Origin: Desmodesmus armatus
Taxonomy: Eukaryota > Chlorophyta > Chlorophyceae > Sphaeropleales > Scenedesmaceae
Length of the DNA stretch: 64,000 bases
NCBI GenBank assembly: GCA_007449985.2
Contig: VIIQ02000565.1
Location: 248,001-312,000 of the forward strand
Reading direction: 5' to 3'
Of the stretch, positions 11,700-23,300 are shown piece after piece. The notes under the pieces are model-generated. The model searched no databases. It saw only the letters and a program-made list of their open reading frames with translations, and had not been told where the DNA came from. Each line of letters opens with the position of its first letter. The first letter of the stretch is position 1. The position numbers were made by a program, and so were the translations under genes.

Positions 11700-14600
11700 G
11701 TTTGTACTACGAGCACTGATTAGTCAGCTGTTGGGCATGTGCCAGTGCTCTGCCGCAGCAGCAGCGGGGTTCCCGATTGCTGTTTTCAACCATGTGTAGC
11801 AAGAGCCATGACGGCCTGCCATCTGCGGGCTGAGCTCAGTAGCTGATATTTGGTGGAGTGAAAATTTGTGCATTTGTGGGGCGCCGTGCGGTTTCGCAGT
11901 TGCACCGGAGTGCCTGCAGTACTGATGGGTGCATTCTTGTCAAACAGTACTGCCTGCAGTAGTGGTGGCCGAGCCTGAGAATCAGGTGCAGGTGAGGGCA
12001 TACTGTTTATGACAGACAGCTATGACAGCTTGCCAGGCGACAGCCTGCCGGCTTGAGCTCGGTTTTGGTTCCTGCACGTTTGCAGTATAGTTGGAATGGC
12101 AGCGTATACATAATTCTTTTTGGGCTTGTTTCTTTTCCATTGGCCTGGGTTGAGCCCAGCCGCCACAGTCGGTAAGTTCGGCTTGTGGACATGACAGGTT
12201 TTTTGGTCCCTTAACCCGATGTAGTTTTTTTTTGTCAGCGATGCTGACTTTAGCCACTTGCTGTGCTTGGTCCTTATGAGGGTCCTGAAGCTGTGAAAGG
12301 CACTACAGCATTTGCAGGAGAGGCAGCAGCTGGACCTGCACTTTGTTAGTTGTGCTGGTGAAATGTAAAAGGCACTGTTGACGGGCTTGGACAAACCTGT
12401 GCTGAACAAGTGCAGGCAAGCCCCGGTGGTGGCCAATAAGCACTTCTTTTGTTGCTGATTGCCTTGGTTTTGCAATCAGCCATGGTTTTGCAATCAGCAC
12501 TGGTGATAGTGTGTGGGTTGCTGCTGACTGCACTTGGTGTAGCCACTGAAATGTGGCTGCCGTGTCAGATGCCCTGTCTGCAAGCAAGGGACGTGCCATC
12601 ATCTAAGCCAGGCCTCCACCTTGCTTGGAAGGCCGTTGGTGTTGGATGTTGCTGGTCGCAGTGTGAATAACCATTGATAGCTCCTGATTTACCTGCCTTT
12701 TATGGCCTTTTTTTTCCTTTTCAAGGCCCTTTCTCTTTGGCTGCTGACAATGGCTGTCAACAGTCCTCTCCTTTTGTCGTGCAGTTGCCTTGCGTTGCCT
12801 CTGGCTGCAGACTGTCTTGATTGCAGTGAACTCATGCAGCAGCTTTGCCACGCTGCTGTTTGGCCTGGAAGATTCGTGCGCTGCCCTTTGGCATGCGCCT
12901 CAGCAGCCAGGCTCCCAAAGGGTGGTTGTATCGTTGGCTCCCTACGGGGTGTTCAGGCTCAGCCTGAAACCATGTAACAGTAACAGTAACAGTATCAAGC
13001 TTTGTGAAGTGCTGCCGCAGCAGAGGCTTGAGCGATGTGAGGGATTGCTGGTCCCCTGGTGAAGGCCGGCTGCTTTTGTAAAGGCAACTACGCCACTGGA
13101 TAACCCGCGGCTGCCTCTGCTGGTAACACCCCGTGATGCTTTCTGCAGATGCAACTACAATGAGCAAGCCAGTCTAGTTGTGACACCAAATCAGTTAGTG
13201 CTGGCTGCTGCATGCATATGATGTGGTCCCACCAAGCATTCTTGATTGGCCGATTGGGAGGCGCCAAGTCATGCGTCGTAGAAAAGACCAGCAATGTGCG
13301 CTGTCAGTGACAGTGCTTTGCCTTGTGGGTGGACTCAAACAGCCGCACTTGCAAACGTACAAGTGACTAGCACTTCTACTCTACACAGGTTGCAGGGTCC
13401 GTGCAACACCACACAGTGTGATCAAGTGGTGTGTGGTGTAAAAGGAGTGATTTGGTATTACAGCAGGAGCTGCCACACAACATCATCGCCCACAGTTCAG
13501 ACAGCCAAACACATATATCCTGACACCACATGTATTTGATTTCACCCAACACATTGCACCCAGGCTGCTGATTGGACAGCAGGCGGCTGCCATAAATGCA
13601 GCACACCGCATCCAATCCTGACTGGGGGAGGGGACGCATGCTTACTGTGTGGACCGTTTCCACCCCTGACTGAGTTTGTATGATGATCATCAGATCAGAA
13701 CACTTGTGCAGACACTCTGCACATTTGTTGAACCAATGGCTCCTAGACTCGCTGTGCAAAGCACACTGTGTCCCCGGTAGGCTACCCGGGCAGCTGCAGT
13801 TGCTGATGGTGCCAGTACCGTAGTCCACCTAGTGCCTACAGCAAATGGGCACTGTGTGTTTTCAGTGAACACCGACTGTGCAAGCAGTACGGGTCACTAT
13901 GCAGCTGTGCTGGCAAACTCTCAAACACAGCCCAGCATTGACATGGTTTCTCAACCCATCAACTTCTGCCCCCTCAATCTCTTGCCACAGCAAGATGATT
14001 GCACCCTACGACAACACGGTGCGAGGAATTGACCATAACATTGTGTGGTGGCTAACCCCCTGAACAGATCAATCCTTGGTGGCCTTGAAATTCGGCCACA
14101 AGCGATTACTAATCACTGCATCCATCACGTCTCAGGATGCACTCCCCATTGAGCATACACACAACTTGCATGACACTGCAAGCAGTACACCAGCACCAGC
14201 AGCACACACACAAGTTGCATGACACTGCATGCAGTACACCAGCACGTGCTGGTCCACCAGCTATCCAATAGCAGTAGCAGTTGTAGTACAAAAGGGTGCC
14301 ATGACTGCTCAGCCAGGGCGCCATGCGGCCGCCACAAGCCAACCTTACAAGGATGCCCTCCGAAGATGGACTCTCCGGTGGAATATGTAGTATCCGATAC
14401 TATCTGAGATCAGTTTCTCAAAGTGGTCCAACAACAGCACGTGCTTCAGTCACTGAAAGGCAGTAACATCACAGGAGCAGACCGCGGGCCTTCGGTATGC
14501 ACATGCCTTGATATCATCGAATCATGAGTAGTACAAGAGATTGCATGCAAGTTATCAAGCACGTGTGCTTGTTTGACAGCTCCACAGATGCTCAGCACAG

Positions 14601-14800
14601 GGCTATGCGGCGGCAGCACGTTTGCTTGCCGCTAAGGAAGCCACAGGAGATCCGGATCTGCGCCGTTTGATGGCTGCCTGGCCAGGCTGCGGCTTGCCAC
14701 TCAAGCCAGCTGGGGCTGCAACCCTGCTGCTGCTGCGGCAGAGCACTGACACATGCCCAACAGCTGACTAATCAGTGATTAGTCGTAGTAGAAAACAATG
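11700..14800. other. convergent intergenic region between the two bestrophin genes
   Basis: Both flanks keep a shared 3' untranslated segment: about 11715-11770 is matched in inverse by 14700-14790 (words GATTAGTCAGCTGTTGGGCA and TGCCGCAGCAGCAG). The middle holds the 430-bp dispersed repeat at 13150-13578. No coding exon was recognised. Confidence 0.65.
13150..13578 (+). repeat. dispersed repeat, about 430 bp, copy 1
   Basis: Matches 63190-63617 in reverse orientation over its whole length with scattered substitutions and small indels. Shared blocks include CCAGTCTAGTTGTGACACCA, GCCTTGTGGGTGGACTCAAA and CACATTGCACCCAGGCTGCT. No coding potential or terminal repeats were seen; possibly a non-autonomous element. 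Confidence 0.85.
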
Positions 14801-14808
14801 TGGTGTAT

Positions 14809-17800
14809 TCAAGCCACCTGGGTCCTGGGCTTCAGATCTGGCCACATAGGCAGTGTCAGCTGTCCTGCAGCAGCAGCGGCCTGCATGGGGGTGTACTTGT
14901 GCTGGATCATCTTCTTACAGGCCTGCACCTCGGCCACTGTGCGGGGCATGTCCTTGGCAGTGGTTGCGGCCATGGCCTCTGCACAGGAGAAGCGTCAGCA
15001 CAGAGGCGCGTAGTGTCAGCACAGTGTCCTGTCATCATACCAAATGCAGGAGACTCTCTTGGCATGACCAGGACCCACTTATTTGTCACCGTGCACGATG
15101 CAGAACACACCTTATGCCATGGCATGGCATTGGGAAGCCCTCACAAGCCAAGCCAAGTTTTGTATGGTCCCTCAAAGGTGTCCTGCAGACAAAACCAGGC
15201 ACCCATGCGGTCGAACATTGCTCTCACCGTATGGGATGAACTTGAACGGATCCTCCAGCTGCGTTGCCAGGTCTTCCAGACCCAACATCATGGCAGTCAT
15301 GACAGAGATGGGAAGTATCGCCCACCACGTAGACCCTGTTGTGCCTTTGTCGATACCTTGCAGGACCCTCAGGCTGGTGCTGTCCGGGATGACACCGAAA
15401 GGCAGCAGCAGCAGCCAAATGAAGGTCCAGCCGGCACAGAAGAGCGACATGCCTGCAGGACACAACACACCTTGGTCAGAAGCATGCGGTGAAGTACTAT
15501 ACAGCTACATGTCAGTTGCTGGGGGTGAGTCAACTTGGTGCTGACAACATACCTACCCGGTTTACTGAAAAGTTGATGTTCATTCCCTTACTCACCATAT
15601 GGTAGTGCCTGCAGCTTGATGCGTGCCACCATGCTGACGTTGCCTGCAACCTGGCCAAGCAGAGTGTTCAAATGGACCTCCTGCTCAACGCTGATTCCAG
15701 CACTGCTGATCAGAGCCGACAGCATGCTGCCGCATAGCTTGGCGGGCTTGGTGGTGCTGTTGTAGAGACACAGCTCGTCCAAGCTCAGCAGCTGACAGAC
15801 TCGAGAGTCTGTGTGTTTGGGGTTGTTGTTGATCAGCTGCAGAACACCTGCACACACAACATGCACATGCAGAGGCAGCAGCAGGAGCCGTGCCTGGTTA
15901 TTATCGGCGCTGGCATGGGCTTATCCAAGCAATTTACAAGGTTTGGGGTTGAGCGTCGAAGGGCGCACATCGCTTTCCTGTCACTATATCCACAAGCAGT
16001 ACCCTTTGGACTCTGGTGGCTGCAAAGGCAGTGCGGAGTGTTGTGACTGCTGAACAATCCCAACAGGCTTTGGCTGGCAGGGGAGTACAGCCAAGCAGTG
16101 GAAGTACATTTTTAGAAGAAATGACAGCGCCGACACAGCCTGATGCAGCAGCAGTTTTCCCTCCCTTTGCAACCTTCTCATCAGCCACACTTACCATAGA
16201 CCATGCACATGCTCCACTTCTGTGCCTCATGAATCAGCACAGGATCGTCTGTGTAGGTTGCAATCTGCCGCACGACGTTGGTCAAGCCGCCGCCAATGCC
16301 GCCAAAAGCTGACCGCGCCTGCCACCAACGGTCATACGTGCGGTTCTGCAGCAAACAATGTTTCCCAAAGTGCAGTGCAGAAACATGCAGGGAAAGGAAG
16401 GTGAGCGGCTGCATAATGGGAAGACCCTCCATGCAAGCTTTGCACAGGTGCCAACGGACCACCCCAGCTCGGAGCATTTAGTGCTGCTGTTCAAGCAATC
16501 ATGAAGGGCTGGTATGAGCACGTTCCTTCGTCACAACATGTGCACATGGTCTTTGGTGATGCGCAGCTCGTCCTGCGCAGGATGGGCTGCGCATCACCAT
16601 AGGACATGTGCACCGGTTGTGGAGAAGGAAGTTGCGTGCAGGATGTTGTCTGTAGCATCAACAGATTGCCCGGCGGTCTGGCAACATGCACCAAGGAAAA
16701 GTTCATGCATGTTGCCTCTCTTCCCTGCCCGCCCACACACAGCCGCTGGTTGCAACGCACGTGTCAACACAAACACAGCCGCACATACTCTCCTGCAAAT
16801 GCCAGGCATATGGTGTGGTAGCAACATGCATATACTTGCGTACGCATGCCTGCTTACCAGACGGAATGCCAACAGCAGCGCCAGCACAAACTGGGAAGTG
16901 CGGTACAGGGTGAGGGCAAACTTGTGGTGGTCCAACTCGAAAGAGCTGTGGATCGACAGCACGTTGATGGTGATGCAGACGGCCATGACTGCATGCACAG
17001 CACACACAGCACACACAGCACACACAGCACACACAGCACACATAGCACACACAGCACACAGGGGACGTTCAGTGCCAGCGTGCAACAGTAACTGGACAGC
17101 CGTCGGAGCTGCAAACAGAAACAAAGCAGGGCCAGGTTCATGGCAGAGGCATCAAGTAAGGTGGAAGATAAGCAGCTGCAAGGATAACGGCCTAGCATGG
17201 TGCAGTGTCACTGGGAGTCCCACTGTGCAGTACCCTCTGCTGGTGCTGGTGCTGGTGCTGGTGCTGGTGCTGGTGCTGGTGCTGGTGCTGGTGCTGGTGC
17301 TGGTGCTGGTGCTGGTGCTGGTGCTGGTGCTGGTGCTGGTGCTGGTGCTGGTGCTGGTGCTGGTGCTGGTGCTGGTGCTGGTGCTGGTGCTGGTGCTGGT
17401 GCTGGTGCTGGTGCTGGTGCTGGTGCTGGTGCTGGTGCTGGTGCTGGTGCTGGTGCTGGTGCTGGTGCTGGTGCTGGTGCTGGTGCTGGTGCTGGTGCTG
17501 GTGCTGGTGCTGGTGCTGGTGCTGGTGCTGGTGCTGGTGCTGGTGCTGGTGCTGGTGCTGTACCACCGCATCATGCATGCAGCTGCTGGCTTAGGGTTTG
17601 GGTTTAGGTGCGCGTCAGCTGGCAGGCACACACCAGCTGCAAAAGGTGCCCAGATGCGCGCCAAAGTGAATGTGGGTGGGCCCAGGTATGGCACAATGGC
17701 TGTGAGGAAGCGCCGGTTGGATGTGCGCAGCTGCCACTGGTCTGGTAGGGTTTTCTTCTGCAGGAGTGCAAGAAGCACCGAACACACAGCACAGATACCG

Positions 17801-18385
17801 CTTTGCCATAGGGAGATATCAAATCAGGTACTCATGCACTGATGTGCTCAAGACAGAGGTATGCCTGCGACACTAGCCAGCAAGCCAACAACTCCTGCTT
17901 CCCTGACCAGCATGCCATGTGCTGGATGGCTCACAGAGAGCCTGGTCCTGGTTGAGGCCTGGATGTATGACAGCTCATTAACTGTAAGTGTGACCGTAAC
18001 TGTATTTCGAACCTACCTTATCATCTGGCCTGCCCCACCATTCTGGAGTCCCGTAGATGCGAGCGGCGGCAGCGGCTACTGACAGCCCTTTTGTGGCGTT
18101 GTGCTCATGCGCAATGCACATGCCATGCTGCTGCTGATGCTGTCGCTGCTGATGGTGATCCTGCCCCTGCACTCCACTGCTGTCGCTGCTGCTGTTGCTG
18201 CTCCTGCGCCTGCTGCAGCTATCACTGCTGCTGCTGCTGCAGCCGGTGCATCTCCTAGAGGCAGCATGGAGCATCACATGGTGATCCTTGTGGTGGTGGT
18301 GCTGGCTCTCAGGCAGATATTCATGCACCAGTATGGTAAGCTCGTTTGAGTTTCTTTCTTCTGTATCAATCACCACTGGACTCAT
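14809..18385 (-). CDS. bestrophin-like anion channel, copy B
   Basis: Seven exons in phase: 18017-18385, 17634-17757, 16858-16988, 16195-16345, 15596-15847, 15228-15452 and 14809-14978 (TGA). Exons 2, 3 and the last have exactly the lengths of copy A (124, 131, 170 nt). Exon 3 shares 32 of 44 residues with copy A, and NRTYDRWWQAR is identical. Two structural differences are clear. An intron at 15848-16194 splits the block that is one exon in copy A. The penultimate exon is 27 nt longer, adding residues after the PFGVIPD segment. The reading frame is intact. The N-terminus is uncertain: the 123-codon exon 1 shown is the longest choice and is rich in Ser, His and Gln, and a later ATG is possible. 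The product is a multi-span anion channel; localisation is not evident. Confidence 0.85.
16533..16620. repeat. foldback hairpin, 35-bp imperfect arms
   Basis: 16533-16567 pairs with 16586-16620 with a few mismatches around an 18-nt loop; the inner 14 bp (TGGTGATGCGCAGC) are perfect. It lies in an intron of bestrophin B. Confidence 0.8.
16989..17060. repeat. (CACACAGCA)n microsatellite next to a splice acceptor
   Basis: About seven 9-bp units directly precede the exon 3 acceptor of bestrophin B (minus strand). Confidence 0.85.
17238..17560. repeat. (GGTGCT)n hexanucleotide array, about 53 units
   Basis: A pure GGTGCT array fills the intron after exon 2 of bestrophin B, the same intron that carries the exon-derived minisatellite in copy A. 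Frames through it (Ala-Gly, Leu-Val, Cys-Trp, His-Gln, Ser-Thr repeats) are artefacts. Confidence 0.97.
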
Positions 18386-20386
18386 GTAGCAGTTGACTTG
18401 CTTGCTGTCAGTGCTAGCAAGCTTTGCGGGTTGCTATTTGGGCTGGCAATGCCATTGAGTGCTGGTACGAGGCATATTCTGTAGTCATCGGTTTAGATAC
18501 ATGCAAGTGACAGCGGTGGCACTTGCTTCGGTGCTCGCTCGCAATAGAGCAGACAGGATGCAACGTGCCAGCCTTTCGAAGCGGATGATGAAATTGATGT
18601 GTTGGCAAGGTGATGTGCCGATTGTGAAAATGTCTTTTTTGTAGCCGTTTCGTTTGAGCGGACATCTCCCGCCCAATCTCATTGGTCGGAAGGGGGACTG
18701 AAGGTCAGGAAGTCGCGCAGTTGGCAACTTTCCTGTCTTTCGATTAACGATATGACCCTGCAAAGCGATTGAGTGTGGAATGAACACATGTGCTCCATGT
18801 CCCGCCAACGCCGGGAAGGGGACCCCTCGGGCGTCGTGCAAGAAGCTGCTTCTTCATATGCTGTCATTATATCATACCATACGCTGCTTTACAGCGATCA
18901 GACTGACCACCCCATGTTGGTGATTCATGCCTTCCATCACCACTTGCACACCACTTGCTTCACTGTTTGGAGGCCTGCAATTGCTTTGCACCGTGTAAGA
19001 AGCCACTCTGTAAACAGCAGTGACCATAGATGATGTTTGAGCGCTCTGCGAGTCTCCAATCAGCGCTTCCTGAAATGCTTATGTGAGCAGGAGGTCATGC
19101 AGTGTAGTCACTGCGGCAGTGCAGCTGTCTCTGCCTGCAGCCGCAAGCATCACCTTGTGCTGGAGACAGCTTCTCATGGAGAACCAGGAATTATACATTG
19201 CCTCCTAGCAAAGGACCCAGCAGCACCCAGACGCCTGCGTTTCTGCACCCAGTACTGACAGCTGTGTCTGTGGACTGCCAGATTGGACTCAACTGCGAGG
19301 CTATAATGCCGAGCAAGCATTCACTGCACCTGTGTGTACGCAAACCCCAACCTAGCAGATACTTTCGTTTTTAATGGCAAAAAATGTCTTAAGTTCAACA
19401 TGGAGATGTTATGGGACAGCAGCTGGCACCATCTTATGAAGGCCATGGTGCCAACAATCAACCATGAAACAGACCATAAGTGCCTCAGGTCTTGGGTCAG
19501 ATATGACCGGAACACCTGTTGAACACAAAAGCTGCAATAGCAATTGCAAGGGTTGACCTTGGCCGCTGGAAGCCACTGCTTGTGCAGCAGTGACTGCAGT
19601 CAAGACTGCTGTCAGATTGGCCAGCATAGCCTGCAGCAGCACTAGCAATACAAACAAACGCCATGCCGCAGAGCAAAAGCAACAGGCAGCTGTAAGCCAA
19701 CTCGAGCACAGCAAGTCATGCATGCACACCAACTGTCGCTGAAGCAACAAGGTAGCAATACATCAACCAAGCAACTGGTCAATGTGCATGACATCATGAC
19801 TCAGCCATAATGACGTCACCATTCCGTCCGGTTAGGATCATAACAGAATTGACATCTGATGCAGCAACAACCCTGCGGCCGGCAGAAACTAGGGCCTAGC
19901 GGCCGTGACAACACTGGCCCCATCATGCTCGTACTGCAACTCAGTTTCGTTGCAGGCAGTGAGATTGCAAGTTCCCGCCAAAAGAACAACAGTGGGAATG
20001 ACTCCACAAGGGAGCTGCCTGCAGGTGCTGCGCATCCTGCACAGTCACACATGACTCGAGTGAAGGTCAGCACAAAGAAGTACACGCAATATAACCCTGC
20101 AAAGATACAGCGTCTGCCAAAACAGTGAAGGGCAAACTACACCCGGGGCTGTGAGATATACACCATGTGTGATGCTGCAGCTGCGCCATGCGCACTGTGT
20201 CTGCATGTCAGCAGATGCCGCCAACACATTTTCCACACCAGCCCGTCACTTGGTGCTGCCCACAATGCCGAAGCACAAACACTCCTGCTGCAACAGCAGC
20301 CTCAGCAAACAACTTGCCCTGGACACAGGTGCCAGCACAGCTTGCTACAGTCATACATACAGCAAAACCAGCAGCAGCCTACCATC
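18386..20386. other. intergenic, no recognised gene
   Basis: Upstream of bestrophin B and downstream of the glutathione transferase. Short frames such as 19334-19522 have no recognised motif. The promoter of bestrophin B should lie at the left end. Confidence 0.5.
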
Positions 20387-23300
20387 TCACACATCCCACT
20401 GCTGCTTTGCACCCTGGAACTGCTGCGCACGTGCCTTAGCCAGCCCCTTATCCTCCCACCAGCGCTCCCCTCCCACAGGGACAATCGCGTAGGTGTTGAG
20501 CGCCGGGTGGGAGGTGAAGTAGTGTGTCTTAATGTGGTCAACATTTACAGAGGCAGCGATGCCGGGGGTGTGGAAGAGGTCTGCAGTGTAGCCCCGCAGG
20601 TTAGGGTACTGATGGATGGACTGCTTGTTGGTCTTAAAGTACACCACGTACACCTGCAGGCAGGACGGGCATGAGGAACACAGGTTCAAGGTCGGCATTT
20701 TTGCAATGAACAATGTTTGTGGAAGGCTATGCACGGCTGAGCGTGCATGAGTACTCATGGGCACAACCAGAGGATTCAACCATGATGGACACCAGCCCAC
20801 CCCCCCCCCCCCGAATGTCCCAGCCGCGCCGTCAAACCCTGCCTAGGCAACCACTTCCCCCCTCAAACAACACACGCGCTTTTGAAGGCAGCTCCCATCG
20901 GCTGTGACCAAGTTGTGCCGCTCACGTGGTCAAAGCGGATGAGTGTCATGAACAGCCGAACATCTGCCTCGGTGAGTGAGTCTCCCAGCAGGTAGCGGCT
21001 GCTGCCCAGCATGGACTCACAGCGGTCCAGTGCACTGAACAGCTCACTGGAAACACGACACAACAAATATGGTGTGAGAGAGAGTGAGTGAGTGAGTGAT
21101 TGAGTGAGCGAGTGAGTGAGTGAGAGAGTGAGTGAGTGAGTGAGTGAGTGAGTGAGTGAGTGGTGCAATGACGCCAAGGTAGGCGTTACAGCATTTAGCA
21201 GGCCAGCGCACGACACAGTCAATTGCTGTTTGCTGTGTGTGCGCATGGGCGGGACCAGCAAGAGAATTAATCATTTCCGCGGGGGGGGGGGGGGGGTGCT
21301 GTGCAGCTCCTCATCAACCTGAACTCTGTGTCGATCCGTCGTGCAGGCAACCAAGGAAGCTTCTCTTGCTGAAGAGAAGCAAGGTCCACCCACCTGAAAG
21401 CTTGCTCGTAGGGCTCCTGCTTCGTGGCAAAGCCACAGCGGTACACTCCGTTGTTGATGCTGTTGTACACCCACTCATTCACCTGCAGGCAGCACAAACG
21501 ACACAAGCGCGCATGATGCCGGGAAAGTACAACAACGAAGAGTGCAACCATCACCTGCTGACCCATGGCAGCTCTGCACCACCTACACGTGCGCGCAAAA
21601 TTAATAATAATAAATAATAAATAATAATAAATAATAAATAATAAATAAAAAAATACTAATATAATAAAATAGTAGTACGTGCATGTGTGCGCGTGGGGTG
21701 TGCCCTTGGTACACCTGACGTGTTGTGTGCTGCTGTCCTGGTGAGGTTGCCTGAGCTTGACCAAGCTTTCTCTCACCATCCAGAAAAAACACCCAAACCT
21801 GCACCCATACACATGCCCACACGCTTGGTCAAGATGTCTCTCACCATCCACAAAACAACACCCACACCTGCACCCATATACATCCCGTTGGGGGATTTTT
21901 GGGGGGGGGGGAGGTTGTTACAAGTGGATACTTTCACCGCTGAGCGGTACTCTCCACACGGGATGAACTGGGAAGACACACCTGCAAGAAAAACCTGCAG
22001 CAAGACCGGCAAACAAGACCAGCCCCCAAAAACACACACACCACCAAGGGCAACTGCCACACACACCAGGTATAGGATCGTGCATTCATGACTCAGCTGC
22101 AAGCTGGTAGTCTCCACACACCGTGCACGCACACACATGGGTCGGTCTTTCAGACAAGTCTCAACATAGGCAGAAGTTAACAGATCAAGCCAATCATTTG
22201 CTGTGCTAGCACGCAGAGCAGGACCCACAACACAGCTACTACTAGTGCTCCTGCTGCCAATGCTAAGGTGTCAGAGTGCCGTACCCCGAGCCCGAGCAAC
22301 TGCGTAGACAGGGGTGAGCTTGTCGCACGGTGCAAGCAGGCTGGGTAGGGCATAACAGCCACATAGCCGTCCGGTTGCTGAATAGGGCGCACCCCAAACA
22401 AATTGCCCTTACCCAGCAGGTGCCTTCTATACACGTCCATAGCTGCAATGCAACGGGCCAGCTGAGTTTGGTGGGTGGTGCCGAACACAAGCTGCATGCA
22501 CCGCTGCATTGAGTCTCCACCACCATAGGCAAATACTGAAGCATACTTGTCCCTGATATGATCATATGCGGGGCACTCTAAGACAAAATGTAGCAAGTCC
22601 TCAGGCCTGTCCCCCCCACACCTGGCTACAAGTGTGTCATGCCACTCAGCACGCAACCCCCTACCAGAGCAGAGGGGGCAGGTTCGCCCATGCTGTTGTC
22701 CCCCACCATGCAGGCGTCCACTCAAGTGGTGTCCGCCAAGCCGGTACCGTCCCAAACACCGCAAGATCCCCCTAGGCAAGCATAGCTGATGGGAGCTCGG
22801 GGCATTGTCCCTCCCATGTACTACATTGGCCTCAAGGGCATGCACCCATGCGGCATGCGTCCTAAGATGGGTGCTGAGTGACACACCTGCCCTAGGGTCA
22901 GCGCTAGCAAGAACGACAGCCTGCCAGTGGGCCGCCTGATATCGCAAGGCAGCATGCATCACCGCTTCCTTGGTGATGTTGATGGCTTGGATGGAATCAA
23001 CAGTCACCCCCGGTGTGCCTGAGCGCCACATGTCCCCCTCCACAAAGCCGATATCTTCCAATCCTTCCAACAAACAGAAAGTCCAACAGTTGACGCACCC
23101 TTTCAACATCATGTCTATGTCCGCTAACCACACCTGGTGGGCCAGCCGGTCGGGCTCCATGGCTGCCAGCTTGGCCCACCAACTAGCTGCCAGGGACAGC
23201 CACCGACACGGTAGGGAGGCTCGGTGGGTGTCCCTCAACAGGACGTCGCGACTGGCGGTGCGATGTGCCCCATACAGCTCGCGTAAAAACAAGAAGTGCA

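Noticed and set aside
16514..17842. 442-codon plus-strand frame with a long Leu-Val repeat
   Set aside because: It is the read-through of the (GGTGCT)n intron array and antisense of bestrophin B exons.
19037..19522. Possible exons with Cys-x2-Cys at 19100 and a neighbouring 62-codon frame
   Set aside because: No recognisable family, no clear splice partners, and codon use like random intergenic DNA here.
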